Below are positions 17,883 through 25,383 of a DNA stretch of 55,845 nucleotides, in pieces (within the stretch, counting starts at the first letter, position 1; the number at the start of each line of letters is the position of its first letter). Origin of the DNA: Pedobacter sp. UBA5917. GTDB taxonomy: Bacteria; Bacteroidota; Bacteroidia; Sphingobacteriales; Sphingobacteriaceae. The stretch covers positions 1-55,845 of the forward strand of contig NZ_DJDT01000261.1 of the NCBI RefSeq assembly GCF_002432345.1, written 5' to 3'. The notes beneath the pieces were generated by a model, which ran no database searches, was not told the DNA's origin, and saw only the letters and a list, made by a program, of their open reading frames with translations. Both the position numbers and the translations under genes were made by a program.

Positions 17883-18027
17883 AGGTTTATTTTTATGTTT
17901 ATTGAATACGTTTCTATAACAGTATCAATCAGATAAGAGTTTTAATTGGTTCACAACTTTTCAGAATTTACCAAAAGAAGCAAACATCTTGAGGAATTAA
18001 CGTGTTCTACTATAAAATAGAAGAGAT

Positions 18028-18396
18028 ATGTTAACAGAAATAACCGGACTGCCAGATCATATTTTTGGCGTAAGGGCAACTGGAGAAGTAACCAGTGATG
18101 ATGTAAAAGATGTACTATTAACCGGCCTGAAACGGACCGCGCAAAGGTTTAAAGAAATCAGGTACCTGCTCGTACTCGAAACAGATGTGAAGAATTTTAC
18201 GGCTGGCGCCTGGATTCAGGATATTAAGGCCGGTTTACAGAATTTTACCAAATGGAAAAAAATTGCTGTGGTTAGTGCCGAAAAAAGTGTTGAATGGTTT
18301 ACCGACGTTTTCACTGTTGCAACGCCTGGGAAATCGAAAGGTTTTAAGCCTGAACAACTTGAAGAAGCCAAAGCCTGGTTAAATACCGAAGATTAA
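18028..18396 (+). CDS. SpoIIAA-like (STAS-related) protein
   Basis: A 122-residue protein that matches the SpoIIAA-like family (PF11964 type): FGVRATGEVTSDDVKDVL at the N-terminus, a central YLLVLETDVKNFTAGAWIQDIKAG, then KIAVVSAEKSVEWFTDVF and a C-terminal EEAKAWL helix. The family has the fold of anti-sigma-factor antagonists, but its members are mostly uncharacterised and lack a clear phosphorylated Ser. It is probably soluble. It opens a three-gene cluster with a small Lys-rich protein (8 bases downstream) and an MscS channel, which points to a stress or envelope setting. Confidence 0.8.
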   Translation: MLTEITGLPDHIFGVRATGEVTSDDVKDVLLTGLKRTAQRFKEIRYLLVLETDVKNFTAGAWIQDIKAGLQNFTKWKKIAVVSAEKSVEWFTDVFTVATPGKSKGFKPEQLEEAKAWLNTED

Positions 18397-18404
18397 TTGA
18401 ATTT

Positions 18405-18560
18405 ATGATGAAAAACTCAAAAACCCCCGAAGAAAGTAGCAAGGCTACAGCTTCGAAAAACTCGAAAGCCAAAGGTGCAGACGACAAAGTAACCTCGGCA
18501 AAAGATGCCAAAAAAGTAAGTGTAACCAAAGATGCTCCCGTTAAACATAAGAAACCCTAA
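18405..18560 (+). CDS. Small lysine-rich, probably disordered protein
   Basis: A 51-residue open frame: MMKNSKTPEESSKATASKNS, continuing with KAKGADDKV and ending APVKHKKP. It has 14 lysines, many Ser/Thr/Ala and no aromatic residues, so it is likely unfolded and may bind nucleic acid or membrane. It starts 8 bases after the SpoIIAA-like stop and ends 22 bases before mscS on the same strand, so it fits an operon. There is no recognised family. The composition resembles Lys/Ala-rich histone-like tails, but that is only a resemblance. Confidence 0.6.
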   Translation: MMKNSKTPEESSKATASKNSKAKGADDKVTSAKDAKKVSVTKDAPVKHKKP

Positions 18561-18582
18561 TTTTTAAGAAAATTCCCATTTT

Positions 18583-19389
18583 ATGAAGCCAGATGCCATT
18601 AATATCGATCGTTTTTATGATAAAGCTTACAATTGGATCATTGATAAAGGGCCATCCTTGATTTTAGGTGTAGCCATTCTTATCCTTGGTTTGTGGCTCA
18701 TCAAACTATTGGGTAAATGGATACAGGGCGGTATGCACCGCAAAGATGTAAATCCATCATTAAGGCCATTCCTAACCAGTTTATTGCTGATTACCTTACG
18801 TATTTTGCTGGTACTAACCGTAATGCAGATTATAGGCATCCAGCTTACCTTTTTAACGGTATTAATTGGTGGTATTGGTGTTGCTGCGGGTTTGGCACTA
18901 TCGGGTACTTTGCAGAATTTTGCCAGTGGCGTATTGATTTTACTGTTAAAACCTTTTGTGGTGGGCGATAATATCATTGCACAAAGTCAGGAAGGGACCG
19001 TAACCTCTATACAGATTTTTTATACCATTGTTAAAACCTTTGATAACAGAACAGTCGTAATTCCGAACAGTAAATTGTCCAACGAAGTGATAATCAACAT
19101 CAGTAGGGAAGGAAGCCGGAGGTTGGATATCGAAATGAAATTCAATTATGGCATTGACTACGATCAGGTGGTGGCAATTTTTAATAAAACCGTTGATGGA
19201 TTTAAAGATTGCCTTAAAACGCCCGAAAGAAGGATAGGTGTTTCATCCCTCGAAGACAGCGGATTTAAAATCAGTTTGAATTTATGGGTTAATGCACATG
19301 GTTTTACTGATACCAAACTTTCATTTTTGGAAATCCTGATGAAAAACCTAAAACAAGGGGGAATAAAATTACCGGGAATGGCCGATTGA
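18583..19389 (+). CDS. Small-conductance mechanosensitive channel (MscS family)
   Basis: A 268-residue MscS channel that opens under membrane tension to release solutes after hypo-osmotic shock. Three membrane helices are visible: about 15-38, 58-80 and the pore-lining helix 85-115 with the Gly/Ala-rich VLIGGIGVAAGLALSGTLQNFASGV pattern. The cytoplasmic beta domain follows (KPFVVGDNIIAQSQEGTVTSIQIFYT, VVIPNSKLSNEVIIN) and then the alpha/beta domain. Length and layout are standard. It is last in a cluster with a SpoIIAA-like and a Lys-rich protein and ends 2 bases before the stop of the convergent response regulator gene. Confidence 0.93.
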   Translation: MKPDAINIDRFYDKAYNWIIDKGPSLILGVAILILGLWLIKLLGKWIQGGMHRKDVNPSLRPFLTSLLLITLRILLVLTVMQIIGIQLTFLTVLIGGIGVAAGLALSGTLQNFASGVLILLLKPFVVGDNIIAQSQEGTVTSIQIFYTIVKTFDNRTVVIPNSKLSNEVIINISREGSRRLDIEMKFNYGIDYDQVVAIFNKTVDGFKDCLKTPERRIGVSSLEDSGFKISLNLWVNAHGFTDTKLSFLEILMKNLKQGGIKLPGMAD

Positions 19390-19391
19390 TT

Positions 19392-19760
19392 TTATTTTTT
19401 TAAGAGCGCATAGATTTTATCCATCAGCTCATCGATGTTAAAAGGTTTCGCCATAAAATCATCTGCAAGGATATCATCAATGGCATAATTGCTCGCATTA
19501 TATCGGGCAGAAATCATTAAAACAGGAATATGCTGTGTAGTTGGCGTATCTTTAAGTTCTTTTAATAAAACCCTGCCATCCGCATCAGGAAGCATGATAT
19601 CCATGATAATTACATCCGGTTTAAGCTGGTGAACATGATCTATAAAATCAGATCCTTTATTTAGTCCATCAACATTAAAAGCTTCGCTTTCTAAAATAAG
19701 GGTAATAACATCTAGGATTGCATGGTTATCTTCGATAACCAAAATGTTTTTCTTTGCCAA
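19392..19760 (-). CDS. Single-domain response regulator
   Basis: About 122 residues forming only a receiver domain. The acidic pair is E10/D11 (VIEDN), the phosphoacceptor is D54 in IIMDIMLPDADG, with S/T in LMISARY and K in DDFMAKPF. With no output domain it probably relays phosphate or acts by binding a partner. The frame is open to an ATG at 19814, but a perfect TATATTTG promoter box lies at 19788-19795, inside that extension. I therefore chose TTG at 19760, which starts right at the domain (MAKKNILVIEDN). It is divergent from the phytochrome gene, but that gene has its own regulator. Confidence 0.85.
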   Translation of the reverse strand: MAKKNILVIEDNHAILDVITLILESEAFNVDGLNKGSDFIDHVHQLKPDVIIMDIMLPDADGRVLLKELKDTPTTQHIPVLMISARYNASNYAIDDILADDFMAKPFNIDELMDKIYALLKK

Positions 19761-19787
19761 GCTCAGGGATTGATTATTAATTTGAAA

Positions 19788-19795
19788 CAAATATA
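19788..19795 (-). promoter_or_regulatory. -7 box (TATATTTG) of the response regulator gene
   Basis: A minus-strand perfect match to TAnnTTTG, with a TTG about 16 bases further upstream. It lies 28 bases before the chosen TTG start and decides against the longer ATG frame. Confidence 0.55.
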
Positions 19796-19863
19796 TAATA
19801 AAAAACAAATCCAAAAATCTAATTTGTCAAATTAAGAAGATTCTTAAAAATAAGGCTTAATAT

Positions 19864-19892
19864 TTGTTAATCCATTAAATCTGATATTTTTG
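19864..19892 (+). promoter_or_regulatory. Promoter of the phytochrome gene
   Basis: TTG at 19864-19866 and TATTTTTG at 19885-19892, separated by 18 bases, match the Bacteroidota TTG / TAnnTTTG promoter pattern. The phytochrome ATG is 16 bases downstream, so the leader would be short. Confidence 0.65.
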
Positions 19893-19908
19893 CAATTCAA
19901 GATATAAT

Positions 19909-22122
19909 ATGACTCAATTTTCTGTAGACCTAACCAATTGTGATAGAGAACCCATTCACATACCGGGCAAAATTCAATCACATGGTTTTCTTATAGCTGT
20001 TGATAAGAACAACCTCTCCATTACCTATCTCAGCGAAAATACAGGAGATTTTTTACAGGAGCAGGCTAAAAATTTATTGGAAAAACCGCTTTCCATCCTA
20101 AACAACTTTATCAAACAACAGGATCCCGAATTTAATATTGAAGACCTGTTAAAACTGGGTATTATCCGTAAAAGTTTCGATGCCGTTAGTCCGCATCCCC
20201 TCGAAATTAACGGCAATCCCTTTTACCTGATCATTTCATCATCCAATAATGATTGGTTGCTCGAATTTGAGCCGGTTACCCTGCAATATGATATCCAGAG
20301 TTCGATAGGCCGTTCGGCTTCATCTATGCTTCAGGGTAAAAGCATTTCTGCATTATTGAGCGGAGCTGCACTCGAAGTTAAAAAACTGATCGATTACGAC
20401 AGGATCATGATCTATAAATTTTTGGACGACGGCCATGGCGAGGTGGTAGCGGAGGAAAAAGAAGAAAATCTTGAACCTTTTTTTGGTCTGCATTATCCCG
20501 CATCGGATATCCCGAAACAGGCAAGGGAACTTTATAAACTGAATTTAACCAGGTTAATTGCAGATGTAAATACCAGCGATTCGCCAATTGTTACCTTTAA
20601 AGAAGACCAACCGCTTGATTTAACCAATGGTGGATTACGTGCTGTATCGCCCATCCACATCCAATACCTGAAAAATATGGGTGTGCATTCGAGTTTTAGT
20701 ATTTCACTGATTTCGCATGGCGAATTATGGGGGCTGATTGCCTGCCACAACTATAGTCCAAAGTTTATTGATTATAAAGCCAGGGAAGGTTCCAAATTAA
20801 TCGGACAGATTCTTTCATCGGCCCTAGAATACAGGCAGGACGAAGAAGATGCAGAAGTTATTGCGAAATTTAAGGATACAGCCCGTGTACTTACCGAACA
20901 TTTAGGTCGTGATAAGTACCTGGTTGAAGCGATAACCACGCATAAAACAAGTATTTTAGATGTAACCAAAGCATCGGGTGTTGCCATTATTTTTGAGAAC
21001 GAACTCAAAACACTGGGCAGTGTTCCAACCGATGATGAAATATGGGAGCTTACCAATTGGTTAAGGGATACCAGTGACGAATCGATTTATTATACCCACC
21101 GTTTGCCCGAAATCCACTTGCCAGCAAAAAAATACAAGGCTATTGCATCGGGGATATTGGCCTGTACCTTAAATAAGGAACTGGGTGAAATGATCATCTG
21201 GTTTAAGCCCGAAATGATTAGCAATGTAAACTGGGCAGGAAATCCTGAAAAACCCGCAACACCATCCGAAAATGGTTTATTGAGCCTTTCTCCAAGAAAA
21301 TCTTTCGAAATTTGGTCGCAGGTGGTAAACAATACTTCCGAAAAATGGTTTGCCGAAGAAATTTCTTCAGTTTTAAGGATCCGTGAGATCATTATTACCG
21401 ATATCAATAAAAAAGCCAACGAAATCAGGCAGCTGAATGAGAAATTGCAGGCCGCTTACGAAGAACTCGATACTTTTAGTTATACCATCTCGCACGATTT
21501 AAGAACACCTTTAACCTCTATTAAAACCTATACTGAGCTACTGCTGAAAAACAAAAGTATTGATGAGGGCGGTAGAAAAATGTTGGACAGGATTTTGAAC
21601 GGGGCCGATAAAATGAATTTCCTCATCAAAGAAATTCTTAACCTTGCCCGCGTTGGCCGTTCGGATATTGTTTTTGAAACGGTAGAAATGGATTCTTTAC
21701 TAAAGGAAATTAAAAATGAAATTTGGACGGCTTTTAAAGCAGACAATTCCGAACTGATTTTAGGGCAATTGCCCAATTTGAAAGGTGATAAAACCATGAT
21801 TACCCAGGTTTTTACCAACCTGATCGGGAATGCAGTAAAATACTCCCTGATGGCTGAAAAACCCAAAATAGAAGTTTCAGCGTATATAGATGGGGGAGAA
21901 ATTGTTTATGCTATAAAGGATAACGGTATAGGAATTGATAACCGGTATTACGACAGGGTGTTTGAACTGTTCAAACGCATGGATAATGTGAAGGATATTG
22001 AGGGGACGGGAGTAGGATTGGCTATTGTAAAAAGGGTTGTAGAAAAACACGACGGAAGGGTTTGGTTCGAGAGTAAGTTAAACGTGGGCTCTACCTTTTA
22101 TGTAGCTTTTAAAAACAGATAA
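19909..22122 (+). CDS. bphP: Bacteriophytochrome histidine kinase
   Basis: A 737-residue red/far-red light sensor kinase with the order PAS-GAF-PHY-HisKA-HATPase. The biliverdin-attaching cysteine is C11 in LTNCDREPIHIPG. The GAF domain (about 140-310) has PASDIP at 197-202 and chromophore-pocket histidines at about 250 (SPIHIQYL) and 280 (IACHNY). The PHY tongue carries PRKSF at 462-466. The phosphoacceptor is H529 in YTISHDLRTP, followed by N box (NLIGNAVKYS), G1 (DNGIGID) and G2 (GTGVGLAIV). All residues needed for a photoactive kinase are present. A receiver gene follows after 1 base and heme oxygenase after that, so sensor, output and chromophore synthesis are together. Confidence 0.96.
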   Translation: MTQFSVDLTNCDREPIHIPGKIQSHGFLIAVDKNNLSITYLSENTGDFLQEQAKNLLEKPLSILNNFIKQQDPEFNIEDLLKLGIIRKSFDAVSPHPLEINGNPFYLIISSSNNDWLLEFEPVTLQYDIQSSIGRSASSMLQGKSISALLSGAALEVKKLIDYDRIMIYKFLDDGHGEVVAEEKEENLEPFFGLHYPASDIPKQARELYKLNLTRLIADVNTSDSPIVTFKEDQPLDLTNGGLRAVSPIHIQYLKNMGVHSSFSISLISHGELWGLIACHNYSPKFIDYKAREGSKLIGQILSSALEYRQDEEDAEVIAKFKDTARVLTEHLGRDKYLVEAITTHKTSILDVTKASGVAIIFENELKTLGSVPTDDEIWELTNWLRDTSDESIYYTHRLPEIHLPAKKYKAIASGILACTLNKELGEMIIWFKPEMISNVNWAGNPEKPATPSENGLLSLSPRKSFEIWSQVVNNTSEKWFAEEISSVLRIREIIITDINKKANEIRQLNEKLQAAYEELDTFSYTISHDLRTPLTSIKTYTELLLKNKSIDEGGRKMLDRILNGADKMNFLIKEILNLARVGRSDIVFETVEMDSLLKEIKNEIWTAFKADNSELILGQLPNLKGDKTMITQVFTNLIGNAVKYSLMAEKPKIEVSAYIDGGEIVYAIKDNGIGIDNRYYDRVFELFKRMDNVKDIEGTGVGLAIVKRVVEKHDGRVWFESKLNVGSTFYVAFKNR

Positions 22123-22123
22123 A

Positions 22124-22543
22124 ATGAAAACGCCAGATATATTTTACGTGGAAGACGATATGGACTATGCATTTTTTATGCAAAGTGCCGTACAGGAAGT
22201 AAAAGACACACTAAATTTGACCATTGTTGAAGATGGGGCAGAAGCCTTACAGAAATTGCAGGATTTTGCCGATACTAAAACAAAACCTAAATTAATTCTG
22301 CTTGATTTAAACCTGCCAGGTTTATCAGGATTGGATCTGCTGAAGTTTATCAGGGATATTCCTTATCTGAAAACTATTCCTGTAATTTTATTTTCCACCT
22401 CTGATAATCCAGATGATGTGAAGGCATCTATAGAGTTTGGGGCTAATGCTTACCTAACGAAGCCCGATGGATATGAAAACCTGGTAAAATGTGTACATTC
22501 CGTACACGACTTTTGGTTTAACCAACATTTAAGGCTAAATTAG
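22124..22543 (+). CDS. Response regulator of the phytochrome (Rcp1-like)
   Basis: A 139-residue stand-alone receiver domain. The acidic pocket is YVEDD (about 8-12), the phosphoacceptor D61 in LILLDLNLPG, T/S in LFSTSDNPDD and Lys in YLTKPDGY. It belongs to the Rcp1-like branch that partners phytochromes and has a short C-terminal helix (VHSVHDFWFNQHLRL). It starts 1 base after the phytochrome stop, so the two are co-transcribed and probably translationally coupled. With no DNA-binding domain, its output must be another protein or phosphotransfer; the target is not evident. Confidence 0.93.
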   Translation: MKTPDIFYVEDDMDYAFFMQSAVQEVKDTLNLTIVEDGAEALQKLQDFADTKTKPKLILLDLNLPGLSGLDLLKFIRDIPYLKTIPVILFSTSDNPDDVKASIEFGANAYLTKPDGYENLVKCVHSVHDFWFNQHLRLN

Positions 22544-22563
22544 AATTTATAAAACATTTATAG

Positions 22564-22592
22564 AAAGATTCGGGTATTACATCCGGATCTTT
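22564..22592 (+). terminator. Hairpin between response regulator and heme oxygenase
   Basis: AAAGATTCGG (22564-22573) pairs with CCGGATCTTT (22583-22592), with one G-T wobble, and is followed by TCTTTTT. It may partly or fully terminate transcription before the heme oxygenase gene, so chromophore synthesis could be expressed at a different level from the sensor. Confidence 0.5.
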
Positions 22593-22630
22593 TCTTTTTA
22601 AGATCAAATTAAAAAATAAATAATCCCGAT

Positions 22631-23212
22631 ATGATTGCCAATTTATTGAGAACAGAAACTGCCGAAAACCATAAAGCACTCGAAAACCTGATGTTTGTAA
22701 ACGAAATTATGAACAATTCGTTAAGCATCGATCAATACAAAAAACTATTAACCGTTAATTATATCATCCACCAGAAATCAGAAAATAAACTGGCCAATAT
22801 GCTCGATGCCGATATTGCTGCCGAGCTCGAAATGAACAGCAGGTTAAAACTTTCGGCATTGGAAAAAGATTTAAACTACTGGGGAATTGATAGTTTGACT
22901 TTGCCCGGTCTGGATTTTGAATTGTTCATTCCACAAAAAAATACAGCCGAGGTTTTGGGTGCTTTATATGTATTGGAAGGTGCAACATTGGGTGGAAACG
23001 TGATTAAACGGCATATTCTGGCCAACCCGAATTTTAAAGAACACGAAGGTGGCTTAAATTATTATGGTGTTTACGGCGAAGATCTAAGTACAAAATGGAA
23101 AAAGTTTGTTTCGGTGTTAAATGAGCGCGTTACCGAGGCTGATTACGAACGCTGCATAAACAGCGCAAACCAAACCTTCAATAACCTGATCAGGCTGTCG
23201 AAGCAACTCTGA
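22631..23212 (+). CDS. bphO: Biliverdin-producing heme oxygenase
   Basis: A 193-residue heme oxygenase that opens heme to biliverdin, CO and iron. The proximal heme ligand is H14 in TETAENHKALE, and the distal helix carries the flexible glycines in EGATLGGNVIKRHIL (about 116-130). The length is normal for the short bacterial BphO type. Its place 88 bases after the phytochrome response regulator, on the same strand, indicates that it supplies the chromophore. A hairpin in the gap may separate its expression. A heme-uptake operon lies within 3 kb downstream and could supply its substrate. Confidence 0.93.
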   Translation: MIANLLRTETAENHKALENLMFVNEIMNNSLSIDQYKKLLTVNYIIHQKSENKLANMLDADIAAELEMNSRLKLSALEKDLNYWGIDSLTLPGLDFELFIPQKNTAEVLGALYVLEGATLGGNVIKRHILANPNFKEHEGGLNYYGVYGEDLSTKWKKFVSVLNERVTEADYERCINSANQTFNNLIRLSKQL

Positions 23213-23327
23213 TAAGTAAGAACATTTTATCTTTGAATTGTAAAAAATGGGGCTGCAATAAGTGCCAGGGCATTTTTTTGATTGTGAAAATGTGCAAAAC
23301 TTATTGCAAATAAATATTTGCTTTCTG

Positions 23328-23357
23328 TTGTTAATTCAAGGTAAATATGTATTATTG
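23328..23357 (+). promoter_or_regulatory. Promoter of the histone H1-like gene
   Basis: TTG at 23328-23330 and TATTATTG at 23350-23357, 19 bases apart, match the Bacteroidota promoter pattern with one mismatch in the -7 box. The leader to the ATG at 23399 would be about 35 bases. Confidence 0.55.
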
Positions 23358-23398
23358 AAAAAAATAAATTTTTTAAACCTTAAAAACATCAATTAGCG

Positions 23399-23578
23399 AT
23401 GGAAAAATTCTCAAAAGTTAAAGCTGCTGTTGCTGCTATTGAAGCAGATGTAGAAAAATTTTATAATGCTGGCAATGCAGCTGCTGGTACTCGTGTGCGT
23501 AAAGCAATGCAAGATCTTAAAGTTTTAGCACAAGAAATCCGTGCAGAAGTAACTGACAAGAAAAACTCTGGAAAATAA
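23399..23578 (+). CDS. Histone H1-like (Hc1-type) small nucleoid protein
   Basis: A 59-residue protein, MEKFSKVKAAVAAIEADVEK, then FYNAGNAAAGTRVRKAMQDL, ending VTDKKNSGK. This is the short histone H1-like family that is widespread in Bacteroidota, whose N-terminal half (AGTRVRKAMQDLK) resembles chlamydial Hc1. It is predicted to bind DNA without sequence specificity and to be abundant. The lysine-rich Hc1 tail is missing, as is usual in this lineage. It has a good promoter upstream and a strong terminator downstream, so it is a single-gene unit. The codons are common ones (GCT, AAA, GAA), in line with high expression. Confidence 0.9.
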   Translation: MEKFSKVKAAVAAIEADVEKFYNAGNAAAGTRVRKAMQDLKVLAQEIRAEVTDKKNSGK

Positions 23579-23596
23579 TATTTCGCGAGTAGAAAC

Positions 23597-23628
23597 AAAA
23601 AGGGTTCTGGTATGCCAGGGCCCTTTTT
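23597..23628 (+). terminator. Terminator of the histone H1-like gene
   Basis: AAAAAGGG (23597-23604) pairs with CCCTTTTT (23621-23628) and CTGG pairs with CCAG inside, joined by two T-G wobbles, giving a 14-bp RNA stem with a TATG loop and a T run. Confidence 0.8.
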
Positions 23629-23650
23629 GCGTTTATAGCAAATGTAATGA

Positions 23651-23875
23651 GACCTCATAGGTTTATTGGCAATATGCTTATAACCTATGAGGTCTTTAAA
23701 AGGGAAGTACCATGGCGAGACCTCGGAGGCCTTCCTAAACGTCACCCTGAATTTATTTCAGGGTCTTTTTGGCTATAAAGCGATCGTCATCTCGACCGGA
23801 GCATAGCGAAGAGATCTATCTTCGCCAGACTTACGGAGTCTACCTGGTTTCAGGCCCATCAAACCTCGTAGGTTT
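23651..23875. repeat. Nest of four interspersed repeats
   Basis: The 404-base gap from 23579 to 23982 holds no gene beyond the terminator. It carries: a palindrome GACCTCATAGGTT / AACCTATGAGGTC (23651-23663 with 23682-23694); a family 1 core (23740-23766); a family 2 copy starting CGTCATCTCGACC and ending AGATCTATCTT (23785-23822); and a family 3 half AAACCTCGTAGGTTT (23861-23875). All families are found elsewhere in the window, so this is a site of repeated insertion or local shuffling. Confidence 0.65.
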
Positions 23876-23982
23876 GCTGCGTACAAAAGCCCCTAAAAAG
23901 ATAAAGCTCCCCATCGCGGAGAGCTCTTATCCAACTAACAAAACATATTTTTTAAGTTACTATCATTGAGATTCAGGTAGAA

Positions 23983-25035
23983 TTATTTCCAAGTAGGTAT
24001 TACCAATAAATTGTTTCCATTATTGCCAGAAATATAAATAGAACCAATATCTTCAAAATATGGAACGAAAATCTCATAATCTTTATTAACAGGTATGTAA
24101 TATGGATCTACTGAACCAAAAAGCAATACAGAGAATCTAATATTCGGATCTTGGTGATCAAGGATTATTTTTATATTATTTCCTTTTAGATGTCCGTTAT
24201 TGTCAAATATTTCCGTTTTTGTCACTGTGAAAGCATTTTGACCTGCTACCGGAGTAGGGGGAACAATAATTTCGTTACTGTAATTTTTTAATCCTGAAGC
24301 TATAATAGTTATAACTCTTCTATATGTGCCGCCATCAGAAATTAAGCCATTTATTAATGTACCATCTACCTCTTCTCCTGAAATTATAAATCCGTTTGAC
24401 TCAACAGTTTCAAAAATTCCATTAGCATTTTTTCTTTGATAAGAAATAGAATAATATGCTTGTGGACTAATTATTGGCGTTGTACCGGCAATGCCTAAAT
24501 GATTTACCTCATTGTTATAAAGACTAATAAGATTATTTGTAATAGTATAATTAACTGGTGGCGGCACTACATATATTCCATATCGCGTTGTAGAATAGCT
24601 TATTCGATTAATATTTTGATTATCTAAAAATTCAAATTTAACCACCAGCTTACCATTTTGCTTATTAGGTGGCAATGAGGCATCAATATCTTCTAATGTA
24701 GCTTGGTCTTTCTTGTAATCTGAAGATGTAACATTTACTGTTTTAAGTAGTATAGAAGAAGGGTCATCTGGAATGTTAGAATCTGCACTTTGGTTCTCAG
24801 TATAATATAAGGAAATCTTACAATTGCCCGAAACATACCCCCCGGAGGAAGATACACCCCTGGTAGTAATAATTACGAATTTAAATGGAGTGGCAACCGA
24901 GGTGTTTGGTACTTTAAGCGTAGTACTGTTTTGTAAGTAGTTCTGTCCAATTTGAAACGTTTGTAAAGTTACTTGTGCATTTGATGTCAAAGCTAACACT
25001 ATGAAAGCTAAAAAAATAAAGAGCTGTTTTTTCAT
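23983..25035 (-). CDS. Exported protein of unknown function, heme-uptake cluster
   Basis: About 350 residues with a classic signal peptide (MKKQLFIFLAFIVLALTSNAQ) cleaved after NA. The mature part is beta-rich with repeated Ig-like strands, several Thr/Ser/Asn-rich segments and proline joints (VVPPPVNYT, IIVPPTPVAG). I do not recognise the family. An earlier in-frame ATG at 25047 would overlap the preceding gene by 11 bases; the ATG at 25035, one base after that gene's stop, gives the cleaner signal peptide. It is the last gene of the TonB receptor-HmuY operon, so it is probably a periplasmic or surface accessory protein. Confidence 0.7.
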   Translation of the reverse strand: MKKQLFIFLAFIVLALTSNAQVTLQTFQIGQNYLQNSTTLKVPNTSVATPFKFVIITTRGVSSSGGYVSGNCKISLYYTENQSADSNIPDDPSSILLKTVNVTSSDYKKDQATLEDIDASLPPNKQNGKLVVKFEFLDNQNINRISYSTTRYGIYVVPPPVNYTITNNLISLYNNEVNHLGIAGTTPIISPQAYYSISYQRKNANGIFETVESNGFIISGEEVDGTLINGLISDGGTYRRVITIIASGLKNYSNEIIVPPTPVAGQNAFTVTKTEIFDNNGHLKGNNIKIILDHQDPNIRFSVLLFGSVDPYYIPVNKDYEIFVPYFEDIGSIYISGNNGNNLLVIPTWK

Positions 25036-25036
25036 A

Positions 25037-25348
25037 TTATTTTTCATAAGTAGCTATGTATTCATTAGATCTGTCATGCTCCAATCGTGCATCAGCTAAA
25101 CTTTTGTGAAACCATCCGTAAACCACAAATTCTTCCTTTTTTTCATCAAATACGATTTGATCATTTGGTGCACCCGTAGAAATAGAGAGGTATTTAAGAA
25201 GTTTTGTGAATTCAGCCTCAGATATTTTTGTTGTCTGAGAGACAGGTTCAATTTTGGTTTCATCCTTTTTGCACCCTGCAAAAGCCATGCTGATTAATAA
25301 AACAGCAGCCCCAATTTTTAACTTGGGTAATTTTAATTTAGATTTCAT
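25037..25348 (-). CDS. Small lipoprotein, heme-uptake cluster
   Basis: A 103-residue protein with a lipoprotein signal ending AFAGC (Cys at about 26), followed by KKDE and a short acidic mature domain (about 75 residues) of mixed helix and strand, with EAEFTKLLKYLSISTG and EEFVVYGWFHKS. No family is recognised. It lies 35 bases after hmuY in the same direction and is followed at once by the exported protein gene. The KKDE residues after the Cys are charged, as seen in Bacteroidota lipoproteins, so exposure on the outer membrane is possible. Confidence 0.7.
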   Translation of the reverse strand: MKSKLKLPKLKIGAAVLLISMAFAGCKKDETKIEPVSQTTKISEAEFTKLLKYLSISTGAPNDQIVFDEKKEEFVVYGWFHKSLADARLEHDRSNEYIATYEK

Positions 25349-25383
25349 AGATAGATTATTTATTATTTAACTTATTTTCATTT

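Noticed and set aside
23461..23745. 94-codon minus-strand frame
   Set aside because: Antisense to the histone H1-like gene and reads through terminator and repeats.
23769..23969. 66-codon plus-strand frame in the repeat nest
   Set aside because: Made of repeat sequence; no ribosome site or family.
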